This document shows positions 10,195 through 21,210 of a DNA stretch of 64,000 bases, in pieces. Position 1 is the first letter of the stretch; the number at the start of each line of letters is the position of its first letter. The notes under the pieces were generated by a model, which was given only the letters and a program-made list of their open reading frames with translations, did no database searches and was not told where the DNA came from. The position numbers and the translations under genes were made by a program. The stretch is taken from NCBI GenBank assembly GCA_009823395.1, contig CM020515.1, positions 6,425,989-6,489,988 on the forward strand, given 5' to 3'. This DNA is from Thamnaconus septentrionalis. Its lineage: Eukaryota; Chordata; Actinopteri; Tetraodontiformes; Monacanthidae.

Positions 10195-10693
10195 TTAAAG
10201 CAACTCAAGGTAACTTTTTGACCATAACATTATGATTCCAAACTCAGTAAAGCGGTAGATAAACGATTAATAGGATCAATGGTGCCGCCTCGGCGGCGAG
10301 AGGGGGGTTGTGCCGGCTGTATCTGCATTGTGTAACTTTCACACACGACCCGACACGCCTTCCTGTGTCGTCATTACACATAGGACAAACCACTTTACGG
10401 CAACGTCACAAGTTTATTTAGAGGCGGTTTTACATACTGCTATTACAAATACATAAGGTTGTAAAATGACGGAATGGAACCCAATAAGTGACATCGATGA
10501 AAGACGAAGTAATAAAAGTGTTGAACGTTTGCTACAACGTTATTGTCAATGTCCGTTTTGCATTTCATATTGGTGTTTTTCCTGAACACATACGAACGCT
10601 CTGGCTATTTTCCCACATCAATTAACTAGCGCTGCAGCATGTTTACTTCGTCACTTCTCCATTTCCACCAAAAGTTACCTAGAGTTGCTTTAA
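10195..10693. mobile_element. MITE inside module C
   Basis: Terminal inverted repeats 'TTAAAGCAACTCAAGGTAAC' and, inverted, 'TTAAAGCAACTCTAGGTAAC'. TTAA is present at both outer ends, either as target duplication or as part of the repeat. Module A has the uninterrupted equivalent around 3500-3520. The interior has no long open frame and no recognised transposase. The superfamily is uncertain. Confidence 0.65.
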
Positions 10694-10720
10694 GCCAGGT
10701 TGGACTTGTTTGTGACTTTT

Positions 10721-10747
10721 GGGAAATGAAAAGTGAAACCAAACACA
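10721..10747 (-). promoter_or_regulatory. ISRE/IRF-like element, module C copy
   Basis: Plus strand GGGAAATGAAAAGTGAAACC. Minus strand GGTTTCACTTTTCATTTCCC is a good match to interferon-response shape. It is one A shorter than the module A copy but otherwise the same over about 26 bases. It lies only 28 bp from the MITE end, so any first exon downstream of it has been displaced by 0.5 kb. Confidence 0.45.
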
Positions 10748-11100
10748 TAAAACCCAAGACTGTTAAAACTGATTGAAAAATAAAACATGTAAAGAAAGTT
10801 TAAGGTAATAAAGAAAAAGCATATTGTAAAGTTTGAATGTTACTTTTAACGCCTGGGCCTGGAAATTAGGTGACTTTTTAAAAAAAAATGTATTTTTAAT
10901 TTGTTTAAATTAATTATTTCAGAACTTCCTATTTGTCACTCACACACAGTAAAATAAACAGCAGCTATAAATGCTAAAATGGAAATAAATGAGCTTCTCC
11001 AACAAATAGCCAACACGCTACACTGAAAAAGACATTGTATATTCTACTATTTTTCATTAGCAAGTTCGACAAAGGAAGTTTTTATCTCTGACGATAGGAG

Positions 11101-11358
11101 TCATGATGTAAATATATAAATACTATACTTGATCTTACTCTGACCTGTCATGAGGAAGGTCTTTAGTCCTAGTAGTAATCTTTGCTGCGATTCTTCACAA
11201 TCCTTGGATAACTTGTTGAGTGAGGGCCACCAATTTTTTGCACTTCTATTTTCTTTTCGATTAAGCAGCAGTCCCTGTGCCCTCTCTGTTGCCTGATCTG
11301 CAAATGCAATCAGGATAAAAGCAAAACATAAAATCAACTCATATGTATATCCATACAT
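11101..11358 (-). other. Exon-like open frame in module C
   Basis: On the minus strand an acceptor-like tttgcag at about 11302 is followed by an open frame reading DQATERAQGLLLNRKENRS and then LNKLSKDCEESQQR, to a possible donor (gacag|GTCAGAG) near 11145. It is charged and helical in character. The homologous segment in module A has a stop, so coding status is doubtful: untranslated exon, decayed exon or chance frame. No family was recognised. Confidence 0.25.
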
Positions 11359-12360
11359 AAAAACATGACTAAATGGAGAAGCAAACTGGTGAAAACAGGC
11401 TTACCTGACTTTGTGGAATGGGTAGTTCCTCTTATGACAAAAATTGGTTGCGGAGTAGTTTGAGCTATTCGTCAACTGCACAAAACACTGAACTAAAAAC
11501 TAGAAACCAATCGGCAGGTAGGAGTGGACTGTGCCCAAGAATGTGCCTAAAAATTATACTGAACGCCAAAAAATGAAAAAGAAAGAAAAAAACAAACACA
11601 CACATGCACAACAACACGTCTCCCATCAGTCTCGGAACAATCGAAGTAGGTAGGGTTACACCCTGGATGGGTTTAGACAAAGTTTGTGGCACAGACACAT
11701 TCAACTTTTCTCAATAAATAGACAAACGGCTCTAGTCTAGTATAATTTTGTGAAAAGAAAAACTACTTTTTTATTATTGTGACATTGTTTTCGTAGTTCA
11801 GGCTACTTCAAGAGACCTTTTGTCTGCTGGGTCGCTGTACAAAACATTGGACGTTCACATTTTGGACGCCATCTGTCCGCTGCTGGCTGCTACGCAAACA
11901 GCACAATAGGACGACACAACAAGATGAAATCAATGATTTATTGAAATGTAACCAAGTCACTTTATTCCTTTAAATTTGAATAACAAAATGGCTTTTTGTC
12001 TGAAGTAACAATAATTGTATCTGAATATACATATAGCTTTTAAACAGATCACATATTTCAAAATCCCAGCAATTTGAACTCAAAATCAAAACCGTTATTA
12101 TTATTTTTTTGCCCCAACCATCTGGAGTCAACATAAGACCAAAAACAAAAGATATTCAACACAGAAACGAGTAAAGGATGAAGTGTAAAGCACTGGTTTA
12201 AAGGTCTAGGTGGAGCAACTAGAGGCCGGCTTTTTCAGAGAAAACGGATTGAATGAAGAATTATTATAAAGGACATCTAAAGAGAACCAAATATCATCAA
12301 TATGCTCATATAGTTCTAAGGGCAAACAAAACAATGTGGTGGGACTTGGGTCAGCAATCT

Positions 12361-12943
12361 AGGAGAAGAAATCTATCTGACACCATCCAGAAGTCTTGAG
12401 TAGAAAACTAATTAAGATAGTAATAGCGTGTGGCCGATCTTTTTAAAGGACAACCGAGGCTACAGCAGGCCAGCTCTCTTTTGCTTTTGGCAACAACACA
12501 CATCGTAAGCGAATGAGCCGACTTCTGAAACCTAGAGTGCACACACCAGTACCGTCGGGGAGTTTCGGGGTGGGGGGGTTGCAAACTTATGGAGTCAAAT
12601 TCATAATACTAACACTTCTTTTCATAATTCCAAAAGCACAGCTAAATAATCCTTGAGTTCTCAAAGCGAGTCACCTTCAACGCTTCTTTCTTGATTTCCT
12701 GGACGCCTTCCAACGTCGCACACTCACGAGCAGCGATCCAGGCCTCCCGACGAGCCATACTGAACCCAGCTCCGCTGTTGTGGAGGGGCGGGGGATAGAG
12801 GGAGGAGGGAGTGTGGGTGGAGATGGGAGGGGCTTCCTGTCCTGCTTTTCACATCATCGGGCTCGTTTGCGGCTCGCCTCGCGGCACCTGTGCCCCGAGC
12901 GGCCGCCCTCCTGACCACAGTGACCTCTGAGCGGGGTGCCGCG
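12361..12943. other. CCDC134 3' flank / probable 3' untranslated region
   Basis: Unique sequence between the end of module C and the CCDC134 stop. The part next to the stop (12700-12943) is CpG-rich. No clear AATAAA was found on the minus strand within it; the nearest candidate lies in module C at 11937-11942. If CCDC134 uses that signal, its 3' untranslated region reaches into the duplicated segment. Confidence 0.4.
12675..12758 (-). other. Possible short first coding exon (unrecognised)
   Basis: An ATG at 12758 in a CpG-rich stretch opens a frame MARREAWIAARECATLEGVQ... of exactly 28 codons to a donor-like GAAG|GTGACT at 12675. A stronger donor (CTC|GTGAGT) occurs at 12728. It lies about 190 bp after the CCDC134 stop on the same strand, so it may simply be CCDC134 3' untranslated sequence. 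No downstream exon was found and the product is unrecognised. Confidence 0.2.
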
Positions 12944-13069
12944 CTACAGTTCGGTGCGGGATCGCGAGATCCGGGGACCCTTCCTGATTTCTTTCCTCTT
13001 CTCCTCTTTTCTCCTCCTCTTCTCCTCCTCCCTCAGGATCTTCTGGAACGCCTCGGCGGTGTGCAGCAC
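12944..13069 (-). CDS. ccdc134: CCDC134 last coding exon
   Basis: 126 nt including the stop. Acceptor TCGTCCTCAG. It starts [12 protein letters not shown], continues with the basic/acidic helix [15 protein letters not shown] and ends ISRSRTEL. The purine-rich coding run (AGGAGGAGAA...) gives the highly charged helix. Confidence 0.95.
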   Translation of the reverse strand: MLHTAEAFQKILREEEKRRRKEEKRKEIRKGPRISRSRTEL

Positions 13070-16000
13070 CTGAGGACGAAGGTGGGATGTGACTTAAACG
13101 GGGAAAAAAACTGTATTATTATTATCATTATTATTTTTATTTATTTATTTTAATGAAGGTCTCAATCACAACTGGGGTGTGTAATACATTTATTACTGTG
13201 TTATTGTGGTTCTGGCCGTAGTTTATACTCATTCTTGGGGTATTTATTTTTGACTCTTACTCTGTCAGCTACAACACACAAGAGAGACAAGATATAGCGG
13301 AGCCTAATTTCTTATTTGCAAGTAGAAACTAAACTGGGGAACCATAAACACCATGGATCCAGTGGTTCCCACATAGTTTCTTTCCTGTGAACGATCAAAA
13401 GAAAAAAGCAGAGCAGGACTAAGTGTGTCATATTTGGACATCTCGAAGAAGAAACAGCGACATCAAGTGATTACATTTCAAAATGCAGCGTCTTTCACTC
13501 TGCCTCCCCCCTCCTGAGCTTGCCAGTGAACTACGGCGGCCTGCACATACGAACTTGGATACCTCATCCACCTTTTTCTTCTTTGTTGGTTTATTTGAAG
13601 TCACCCTAGTTATAAAACGCGCTGTCAGGCACCTGGATTGTCCACACCGGGCTTCCTTAGAAATATGGCGGTGCAAGAATGCAACTGGGAGCAAAACCCT
13701 TGCAATACTACTTGCAATACGCGAGAACCGTTTTAATAGTAGGAAAACCAAATTATTTATACAATTTCATTAATGAATTTATGGGCAGTATTTCAAGCTT
13801 TTAGCAATATAAAAATTATAATTTAAGCCAAATTTCACACACTGGACCTTTACACTTTAAACCTTAATCCCACTTTGGGGAATTTTGCAGAATGACAGCA
13901 ACAATATATTGCAAAAGAAGGAAAATTAGATGAATTAAAAAGAAATAAAATACAATATTTGTGGAGCAAGAAAGGAAAAATATATTCACATTATATGGAC
14001 AGTTGGACTATTTTACAAATTATGTGCTTAATGTTGACATAATTGTGCATTGTGCACTCACGTCGTCCCTTTCTGTGCGGTACGGGTTAATGAAATCAGG
14101 GGTCTTCTCCGTAATCCCCAGCTCCTGTGACATCTGAGGACGATGGGACGAGCCGAGGGCAGGGCGGCGGTGGGGCAGGTGGCAAAAGATGAGAGTGGAG
14201 GAGGAAGAAGAAGAAGAGGGCGCACGTTAGCGTTGCTTCAAAGACAGACGTGCACACATCCACGGAATTGCGGGAGATTCAACGCATTTGCTGAGAAGAC
14301 AAAACAAACAAACAAACAAACAAAACATTTCCGTGCATTGTGTCTCGTCCTCAGCTTTACCCACAATGCAACGCGGAATGCTAGGCGTGGGAAGAAGAGC
14401 TGAAATGGCCGCCGAGGCCCGGACAAGCCAATGCTGCCTGCTGCTGCCGCCGGCCGCAGAATTAATCCACTTTATGATTCTCTTGGCACGTTGCTAAGGT
14501 CACCGGCTAATCCCGCAAGAGTTTGCTTCATTAATCCACATTAGACGGGGGTGAGAGTGGGAGGGGGAGGGGCGATTCTTTTTTATCTGCTCATTTTAGG
14601 CTTTGGAAAGGTCGCAACGCTCGGCGGGAGAAATTCAATTTTTGAAGGAAAAATTGCGCGACCGAGGTGGGGTCGACACAGTCGGGACTTACCAGCGTGA
14701 GCACGTGCTGGTGGGCTCCTCCCGTGAACACCCCCGTCAGGTTGCAGAAGTCCAGGCCCCAGCGCAGCAGGCCCCCCCAGTCCGAGTTGCGGTCGTAGTA
14801 GTGGTGGACGATGCGGGGGAAGCGCAGCGCCACGTCGCCGAAAAATGCTGTATTCTCCACCACGTGGGAGTAAGCTGCGGAGTGGATCATTTTGTTGCAG
14901 TGCAAACAAAAAAGGAGGACAGAAAGAAGGAGGGGGAAAAAAAAAATCCACTTTTTGGTGATCATGCATTTGTGATATATATTTGTGATATATGCACCAA
15001 TCAAGCACAAGAAGTGATTTTTCGTCTTTTTCTTTTTAGCAACAAGCAAGAAATACATCTATTTTGCTCCTGTTTGGTGCACCCAGACCTTTTGAAGCAC
15101 TCTGAAGATCTCCACCGACTAATATTTCATGCCAACGTTTGACACTGCTCAAAATGTGAAGAGTGTCGCTTCTAAAATGGAAGAGGTTCCCTGAAAGCAG
15201 AGCGGGAGGAGGAGACAAACCTTCTTTGATCTTGTCGTCCATGGGGAAAGGGTCCTCGGGCTGCATGTTGGCCGCGACCAGGATCTGCCGGGAATCCTCC
15301 AGCACCTGAGAGGTGGGAAGAGGCTGGAGTTCAGTGAGAAACACACGCGAAAGCTAAGGCCCCATTTACACCAATACGGATTTCTCTGAACACGCACAAA
15401 TATTTCTGGTTCTGCCTTGCATTTCCACGAATCCGGCGTTTGCACTGGAACTGCACACACCGAAAACGCACTTTTTCGAAAACGCTCCTCAGGGTGGATA
15501 CGTTTGAAAATGCCGCCTTGCCCGGATTTGTGTAAATGCAGAAACCGACATTTTTTTTTGAAAAGCTGATGTCAGAGCTGTAAACCCCTCCCCCCCGCTC
15601 TGCAACCTGAGCCGCCGTGAGGTGCAGACGACCACTCATAACAATAACAACAACCACTTGGGTCAACAGACTTGTTATTGCGGTTAATGACCAGCCAGCA
15701 GTCTTCCCGTTAAACCTCCGCTACAACAAACCGCTAACAACGGTGAACAATAACACATGGTGCACGTGGATCCATCGTGGATCGTGTGCAAAGTGAAAAT
15801 AAACACAACGGAAGTGATTTGCAAACTTCCCGTTTTACTTTCTATTGACTTTGTTTTAGGTTGGCGGACTGGATTGCTTTCATGTCAGTCTCCAAAATAC
15901 CAGAAAAGTCTCTAATAACACCAGGAAAAGTCGCTAGATTTGTCGCATGTCGCTCTTGACAAAAAAAAAAAAGTTATGTTAACTTGCAACTGCTCTGCAT

Positions 16001-16423
16001 CAACTTTCTCTGTTTCGACAGAGACATTCTGGAGCAATGAGAGTCGCCAATAGGAAACGTGAGTGGCTGTACTTGTGCGGACTTGCTCAGTCCAAACATT
16101 TAGTTTGTTTGCAGAAACGATATTGCAACATCAAGTGGACACGTTTATAATCTTGCAGTTTATAATACTTTGCAAAATCATCTCGCGGGCCGGAAAAACC
16201 CAGTTCCCGGGCCTGATCCGGCCCACGGGCCGTATGTTTGACACCTCTAGATCTAGATTCCAGATCTAGATGGGGAGTCTTCCGAGGGACTCGAGTGGCG
16301 TTGCCATTCTACATGGTATTCTACATCTACATATCTACAGACCCTGTGTCTGCTGGACTACAGCAATGTTTTCATTGTTACATTTATCTGATTTGGGGAT
16401 AAAACATTTGAAGGCTAAATGCA

Positions 16424-16490
<67 letters not shown>

Positions 16491-17158
16491 TGCTGACCAG
16501 GTGTTTAGGCCGCTGAGGGTTGACTGTGCGAATCGTCCTTGAGGAGGACTCTCTGACGGCTCTCTTGAGGTGTGGGGGATGGTGGGAGGGAGGCGGGCCG
16601 ACGTATGCAAAGCTCATTCAGCAGCGAGTGGCTCTCCGCCGCCTCTCCGAGCCCAAATTAACATTCAGATGAATGCCGGCACGCACGCGCACGTGAATCC
16701 AATCGGCGGATTTGACACATTTTTTTCCCCTTCACTTGCCGCCGCCGCCTGGCGAACCCGTTCAACATCTCTCTCCATCTACCGAGAGAGAGCGCAAGGC
16801 AGGCTCCGTGTGAAATACAAATGTTTCAGTTTTTTTTAACGTCACTGGGAACTCGTATTAAAAACGGGTTTGGGCAAGGAGTTGTTTTTTTTTTTTTATT
16901 AGTGCGATGAAAAAGGAGAAACATATGACCTTCTTTCAATTCAACAGAGGGAGATGAAGAAAAAGATAGGCAGAGTAAAAAATATTAGAAGCACACACAC
17001 ACACAAAACAAATAGAATAAAAACACAAAAAGGGGGTGAAGCGCGAGTCCAGAACATTTTCAAGGTGCGTGTGAATGATGTGAAAAGTACGAAGGCCAGA
17101 CTCTTATGAAATGTTTTTAAAAGAAAGTCCAAGCCTTACCTGTGGCTGGTTGTGTGGA

Positions 17159-17225
<67 letters not shown>

Positions 17226-18478
17226 ACAAACATGTTTCTAGCGTTCTTGCATTTCCACTGACTTCCATTCGCTGTCCATCCTTCTGCTCAATCCGTCAGC
17301 TCCAGGCGCCCAGAGTCCAAAATTGCCCATTCATTTCAATGTAGTTGCTCACCCAGCGCATATGGCGAAAAAGTTTTGGACTTCCGCATTAATGGGCCCA
17401 CAGAGCATGCACAGCAGTCTCACTTCCCATCATGCCTCTGTAACTCAAATGATCTATTTGGCCAATCAGAATGATCCTGGAGAACGTCACTCACAGGCAC
17501 GTCAGGACGCAGCCAATCAGAACGAGCTGAGACATAAATGAAAAATCTACAATAGAAAGATTTGCTATGAATAGTGTTTCGGTTTACAGTCGTCCTGTCA
17601 GCCGTTTTAAAGGCGTTTATTTTCGTATTGCGGTCAATGGGAGAAATGCTTTCTGGGCCCTCGTGATTTTTTTTGCTGCAGTACCTCAAGTGGCCACTGG
17701 GAAAAATCGTCGCCCTGCCATATTGCCAGTCCTGTATCCAGTTCTTATAATACATCCATGGTCAGCTCTCACCCCGACTCCCGATCCGAGCCTTCACAGC
17801 GACTTTGAACGGATTGGACGACCTTGAAAACGACCTTGTCGCCGTCGAACCGCTTTCGCGCCTCGAACTGATCCCAGTTCAGCTCAGAAGCTCCCCTTAG
17901 TTCGCCACACTTCCCCTGCGGGAAGCTAACACACGCGTGGTTAATTTGATGGCTGTGGCCTCTCATCCTTTCATGTATTTACATTCGACAGTGCTCGCGC
18001 CAATCATCCCCACCTATGTCCTGATGCAACATGAAACAAGCTCTGCAGACGCTCACGCACGCACACACTTACCTTGAAGAGACCTTTGAGCATGATGTCT
18101 ATGATCTTGTACTGCTGATTGATGTCGTTCAGCTCCACCAGATTCTTGAGCGCGTTCAGCTGATCTTTCCTCTTGGTCTCAAACAACCTCTTATCTGGAG
18201 GGCAGTTGAGGAGCAGACACGCAAACACACACACACACACACACACGCAGACAGACAGATGGGCATAAATCATGCGGCCGCTCGCCCGTGAAAGCCGTCT
18301 GTCATGTTAATGAGGGATTGACGACGAGGAGCCACAGGTCCCTTTTTCTCAGCGGCGGTGGAAGGATACAGATCTCCAGGTTGGAGTCGTGTCTCGGCCT
18401 CTGCCCGTCCTGCTCAGCCGAGCCTAGGGCGGCGGCGGCGGCGGCCAGCGCCAGGACCACGGCACACGCGCTCCACAT
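12944..18478 (-). CDS. ccdc134: CCDC134, complete coding sequence in six exons
   Basis: Joining 18370-18478, 18073-18194, 15221-15305, 14693-14874, 14062-14133 and 12944-13069 gives 696 nt, a 231-residue protein. All junctions are GT..AG with compatible phases. The order of recognisable blocks follows vertebrate CCDC134: signal peptide [82 protein letters not shown], the Lys/Arg/Glu-rich helix [19 protein letters not shown], and tail [15 protein letters not shown]134 is a small soluble protein of the secretory pathway. Human loss-of-function is linked to a form of osteogenesis imperfecta, and the protein has been tied to MAPK signalling and to ER chaperone function. The final TEL resembles a KDEL-type retention signal. 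It follows MEI1 head-to-tail, as in human 22q13.2. Confidence 0.96.
13419..13853 (+). mobile_element. MITE family 1 ('...CACACTGGACCTTTA'), copy 1
   Basis: Closely matches 63559-63990 over its whole length, including 'cattggtttatttga', 'gggcttccttagaaatat', 'aactgggagcaaaacc' and the end 'cacactggacctttac'. It lies in a CCDC134 intron. Its left end has decayed. Confidence 0.75.
13868..14030 (+). repeat. Dispersed repeat 'TTAATCCCACTTTGGGG', copy 1
   Basis: Shares 'ttaatcccactttggggaa', a run ending 'caacaatat/catcaatagtgcaaaaga' and 'taaaagaaataaa' with 53445-53600. A common teleost retroposon tail, probably non-LTR; family not assigned. Confidence 0.55.
14062..14133 (-). CDS. ccdc134: CCDC134 fifth coding exon
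   Basis: 72 nt, 24 codons in phase 0: [20 protein letters not shown] then ERDD. Acceptor CGTCCTCAG, donor GAC|GTGAGT. Confidence 0.94.
14693..14874 (-). CDS. ccdc134: CCDC134 fourth coding exon
   Basis: 182 nt, acceptor CACTCCGCAG, donor CTG|GTAAGT. It encodes the best conserved block, [20 protein letters not shown] followed by [19 protein letters not shown] and the GVFTGG turn. Confidence 0.96.
15221..15305 (-). CDS. ccdc134: CCDC134 third coding exon
   Basis: 85 nt, acceptor CCACCTCTCAG, donor GAAG|GTTTGT. It encodes [20 protein letters not shown] then PMDDKIKE, ending in phase 1. Confidence 0.95.
16170..16260 (+). mobile_element. hAT-type transposon end fragment
   Basis: Carries the motif 'gggcctgatccggcccacgg' then 'gccgtatgtttgacacctc', a terminal sequence widespread in non-autonomous vertebrate hAT elements. 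Only this end is present; the matching left end was not found. Confidence 0.5.
16431..16488. repeat. (CA)n microsatellite
   Basis: About 29 uninterrupted CA units in a CCDC134 intron. Confidence 0.97.
17159..17220. repeat. (CA)n microsatellite
   Basis: About 31 uninterrupted AC units in a CCDC134 intron. Confidence 0.97.
17320..17480 (+). repeat. Dispersed repeat family 2, copy 1
   Basis: Contains 'cattcatttcaatgtagttg', 'cgcattaatggg', 'gcatgcacagcagt' and 'cacttcccatcatgcc'. All recur in opposite orientation and order at 42425-42605. Probably a non-autonomous transposon; ends not defined. Confidence 0.6.
18073..18194 (-). CDS. ccdc134: CCDC134 second coding exon
   Basis: 122 nt between acceptor CCCTCCAG and donor AAG|GTAAGT. 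It completes Tyr across the junction, then reads [19 protein letters not shown] and [20 protein letters not shown], the first conserved helical block of the family. Confidence 0.95.
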
Positions 18479-18513
18479 GGTCAGCAGGGGTCGGCAGAGA
18501 GGCGGCCGTCTGC
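18370..18513 (-). CDS. ccdc134: CCDC134 exon with start codon and signal peptide
   Basis: Acceptor CTCCTCCAG at 18514 (so at least one upstream untranslated exon exists), 35 nt of 5' untranslated sequence, ATG at 18478-18476, then a hydrophobic Ala/Leu-rich signal peptide of about 20 residues. The alanine run is encoded by a GCC repeat. It ends in phase 1 at 18370 with donor T|GTATCC. Confidence 0.93.
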
Positions 18514-20741
18514 CTGGAGGAGGGAAACGGATCAGACAATCAATTCCATGCTGAAAACATTTGTTACAGAGTTTGCGGCCATCAGGCAGAACCTATTATT
18601 TATTTACTTATTTTTAATATATCTGAATGGGGATTCTGTTGGGGTGAAAAAAAATCTTCTTTCCCTGAAACGGTTTGCTTTTTATTCATGAAGCAAACGT
18701 TCTCCTCCGCAGCGTCTTCGTTGCCCCTGCCTCGCTGTAAAAAGAAAGAGAAATGTACTGCGCAGTCAATATCCGACGTGCTCGAGGAGGAGAGCCCCCT
18801 TTCAAAACGACACCTCAACAACCTCCCCAAACTACCCTCCGACCCCCCCCGGGGAACTTTTTACAATTGCCGTACGGCGAATCTCTACGCCGACTCCTTC
18901 CCCCCACTTTGCACTCGAAGCGGCGGCTCTTCCTCGACAATTTCATTCGGTTGCAGCTTCCTTCCTTCTTTCCCCTCCTCTCCTCTGGGGGCTCCTTTTT
19001 TTTTTTGTAAAAAAAACGTTTGAAAGGCAGCCGAGGCGCTGATGAAAGTGAGAAAAATAAATACGGGGGGCTAAAAATAGGGCCTCATCAAAATGGAAAG
19101 CTGATGAAGGACTTTTCTCCGTCCCCACGCCCCCCCAAATCTCCTTTTAAAGAAAACATTTGCAGAAAACAGAAGTCGCGAAAGGGGGAGGAGGAAGAGT
19201 GGCGGAGATGGTGGTTCGTGGAGGGGTCGGGGGGGGGGGGTGATGATGAAAAGCTACAAGACATAATTCACATGATTCATGATTCAGGGGGTGCAATGCA
19301 TGCAGGGAGAGCCCGGTGGCGGCAACGGCGGCGGTTCAGAAGAGAAGAAGAAGAAGAAGGGCGGCGAGCCGCCGGGGAAAGGGTAGGAAGGCGAGGCCTT
19401 GCGGCGGGCGAACAACAGCTTTCCTGGTGAATATTTCATCCCAACTTTTGCTGAGGTGCAGCAGCAAGAAAGAAATAAAGAAATAAGTTTGCATGGTGAG
19501 GTGGGGGAAGGTGGGAGCGAGGTCTGCGCGAGGGGATAATGAGCGGCGGGGACTTGATATCGCACAGGCAGAATTAATCTTTACAAGACCAGCTGCCATT
19601 CACCTTGAATGTGAGGGAGGGAGGAGGGGAGGAGAGGAGGTGGAGGTGAGAGAGAGGATTCGGAATGAACGGATGTCGGAGTCGTGCGATAGCGGGGAGG
19701 GAGAGGGCGATGTTCTCCCCGTCGTGCGGCAGACACCCAGCAGAAAATTTCTTCAAAAGAAGAACTTCTTCGTCTTCCTCTTCTTCTTTCCCGCAAAAGT
19801 CCCATTTTGATGCAGTATCCTATCCCCGACTCCAACATCCAGCAGCGGTTACATCCTCTGCTTGCTCTGCCTTTTTAGAAAGCAGCCTGTCTGAACGCTC
19901 AGTTGGAAGGCGGCCCTTTGTGATGTCACAACGGGTGAGGCGAACTCCCCCCGCCAGCTTAGCCACAGCCCCAGTACGTTTTTAACTCCAGGGTCACGGC
20001 ATGACCAACAAAGCCTCGGTTTTAAAGTTTTACCTGAAAAACTGAGCACAAACAGAGGGCTAAATACGCTGCTTTCAAGGGCGACGTGTGGTTTTCGTCG
20101 ACATCATGAATCATGATGGCCTCAATACGGGGCCTTCAAGGCTGAAAACACGGCAATAAATCCCCACAGGACCGCGCCGTGCCTCTTCATCGTTGCTGCC
20201 TCGGCTCCATCTTATTTGAAATCAAGCTGTCTACCCCCCCAACTCCCCCACCGCCACCCTCCTCCATAACAGTTGGCAGAAACAAATGTTTTCCCGAGGC
20301 AGCCGAGTGTACGCGATGTTTGACCGGAGTCAATTTGCGCATCCTGAGATCGTTCTTCTGAGAGTCACAGCTTCCCAGCATCTTTAAGTGCCTCGGTAGT
20401 TTCCAGATAACAACCGGGGGAGGGGTGGAGTGGAAATGTTGGGTCGTGTTCCACCGTTGCGGCCCTTTTCCAGCAACGTACTCCCTGACCGGGAGGTTCT
20501 AATTGCGGGACGCAATTCAACGGAAACTGTGAAGGTTTTATTTCCGTGCAACGACGCCGAGTGCTCAGACTTCAAGAAGCACGAGGCAGCAAAGGGGGGG
20601 GGGTCCATTAAGAGCCGATCAATCATCTCTAATGGGGTGCCGACAGCCCGGGAATGAGTCTGAATGCGTCTATTAACTGGGAGGCGGACCACCGTGATTA
20701 CACAGGAGGGCGATCGCTATAGGGGAAAAACCTACCTGTGA

Positions 20742-21210
20742 GTCGGGTTGGGCAACGAGCAACGAGCATCCATTGCAACCGGGATGAACGTTCCGATTCT
20801 CCCGGACTCGTTGAAATTTTTAAATTTCAATTCCTGATTCCGATGCCCAGTCCGCCGAAGAAAAAGCCGCCGTCCATGACCAACGAAGAAGAAGTGGTGG
20901 TGTGTGTGGCAGCATTCAAAAGTGTGGCTTTGCTTTGCCGAAAAATCTGACAACAGTGCTCAGTGCATAACGTGCAAACGAAATCTATACTGGCAAAGAG
21001 AAATAAATAAATATATATATATATAAAAATATATATATATATTTAAGAAAAAAAAAACACCTATTGAAAGACTTCTGGCTAGCTATGAGTTAGCTCATTC
21101 AAAACGTAAACCTTCTTTGCCTCTTTAAAAGAATTGGAATTGAGAATCGTTAGAAACTGGAATCAAATTAAGGAATCGGAATCGTTCAAATTCAAACGAT
21201 GCCCAACTCG
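20742..21210. mobile_element. MITE with 'GGTTGGGCA' ends
   Basis: Left end 'agtcgggttgggcaacgag' and right end 'cgatgcccaactcgacc' are inverted repeats. The sub-terminal stretches also mirror each other (ccgattctc / gaatcggaatcg). The interior is AT-rich with no open frame. A common teleost non-autonomous type. Confidence 0.6.

Larger units (their letters stand above)
9690..12360 (-). repeat. Module C (most complete copy)
   Basis: Collinear with module A from 'tatttggacaaatatgattcc' (9718) through the ISRE-like site (10721-10747), the exon-like frame at 11101-11358, the donor-like site at 11405, and the 'gatgaaatcaatgatttattga' border (11945). It then continues with about 400 bp shared with module B. 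Homology to the other modules stops near 12360, which is the boundary with unique sequence next to CCDC134. Confidence 0.75.
15306..18072. other. CCDC134 2.8-kb intron with simple repeats and element ends
   Basis: Contains a decayed element starting 'ggccccatttacaccaatacgg' near 15358, a hAT-type end at 16170-16260, two long (CA)n arrays (16431-16488 and 17159-17220) and a dispersed repeat at 17320-17480. No exon was seen. Confidence 0.7.

Noticed and set aside
10250..10700. Possible independent gene between the module C parts
   Set aside because: The segment is bounded by inverted repeats and absent from module A, so it is a transposon with no long frame.
14603..15142. 179-codon plus-strand frame overlapping CCDC134 exon 4
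   Set aside because: Antisense shadow; the minus-strand exon has clear family identity and splice sites.
21003..21046. Possible TATA-type promoter in the spacer
   Set aside because: It is a simple TA repeat inside a MITE.
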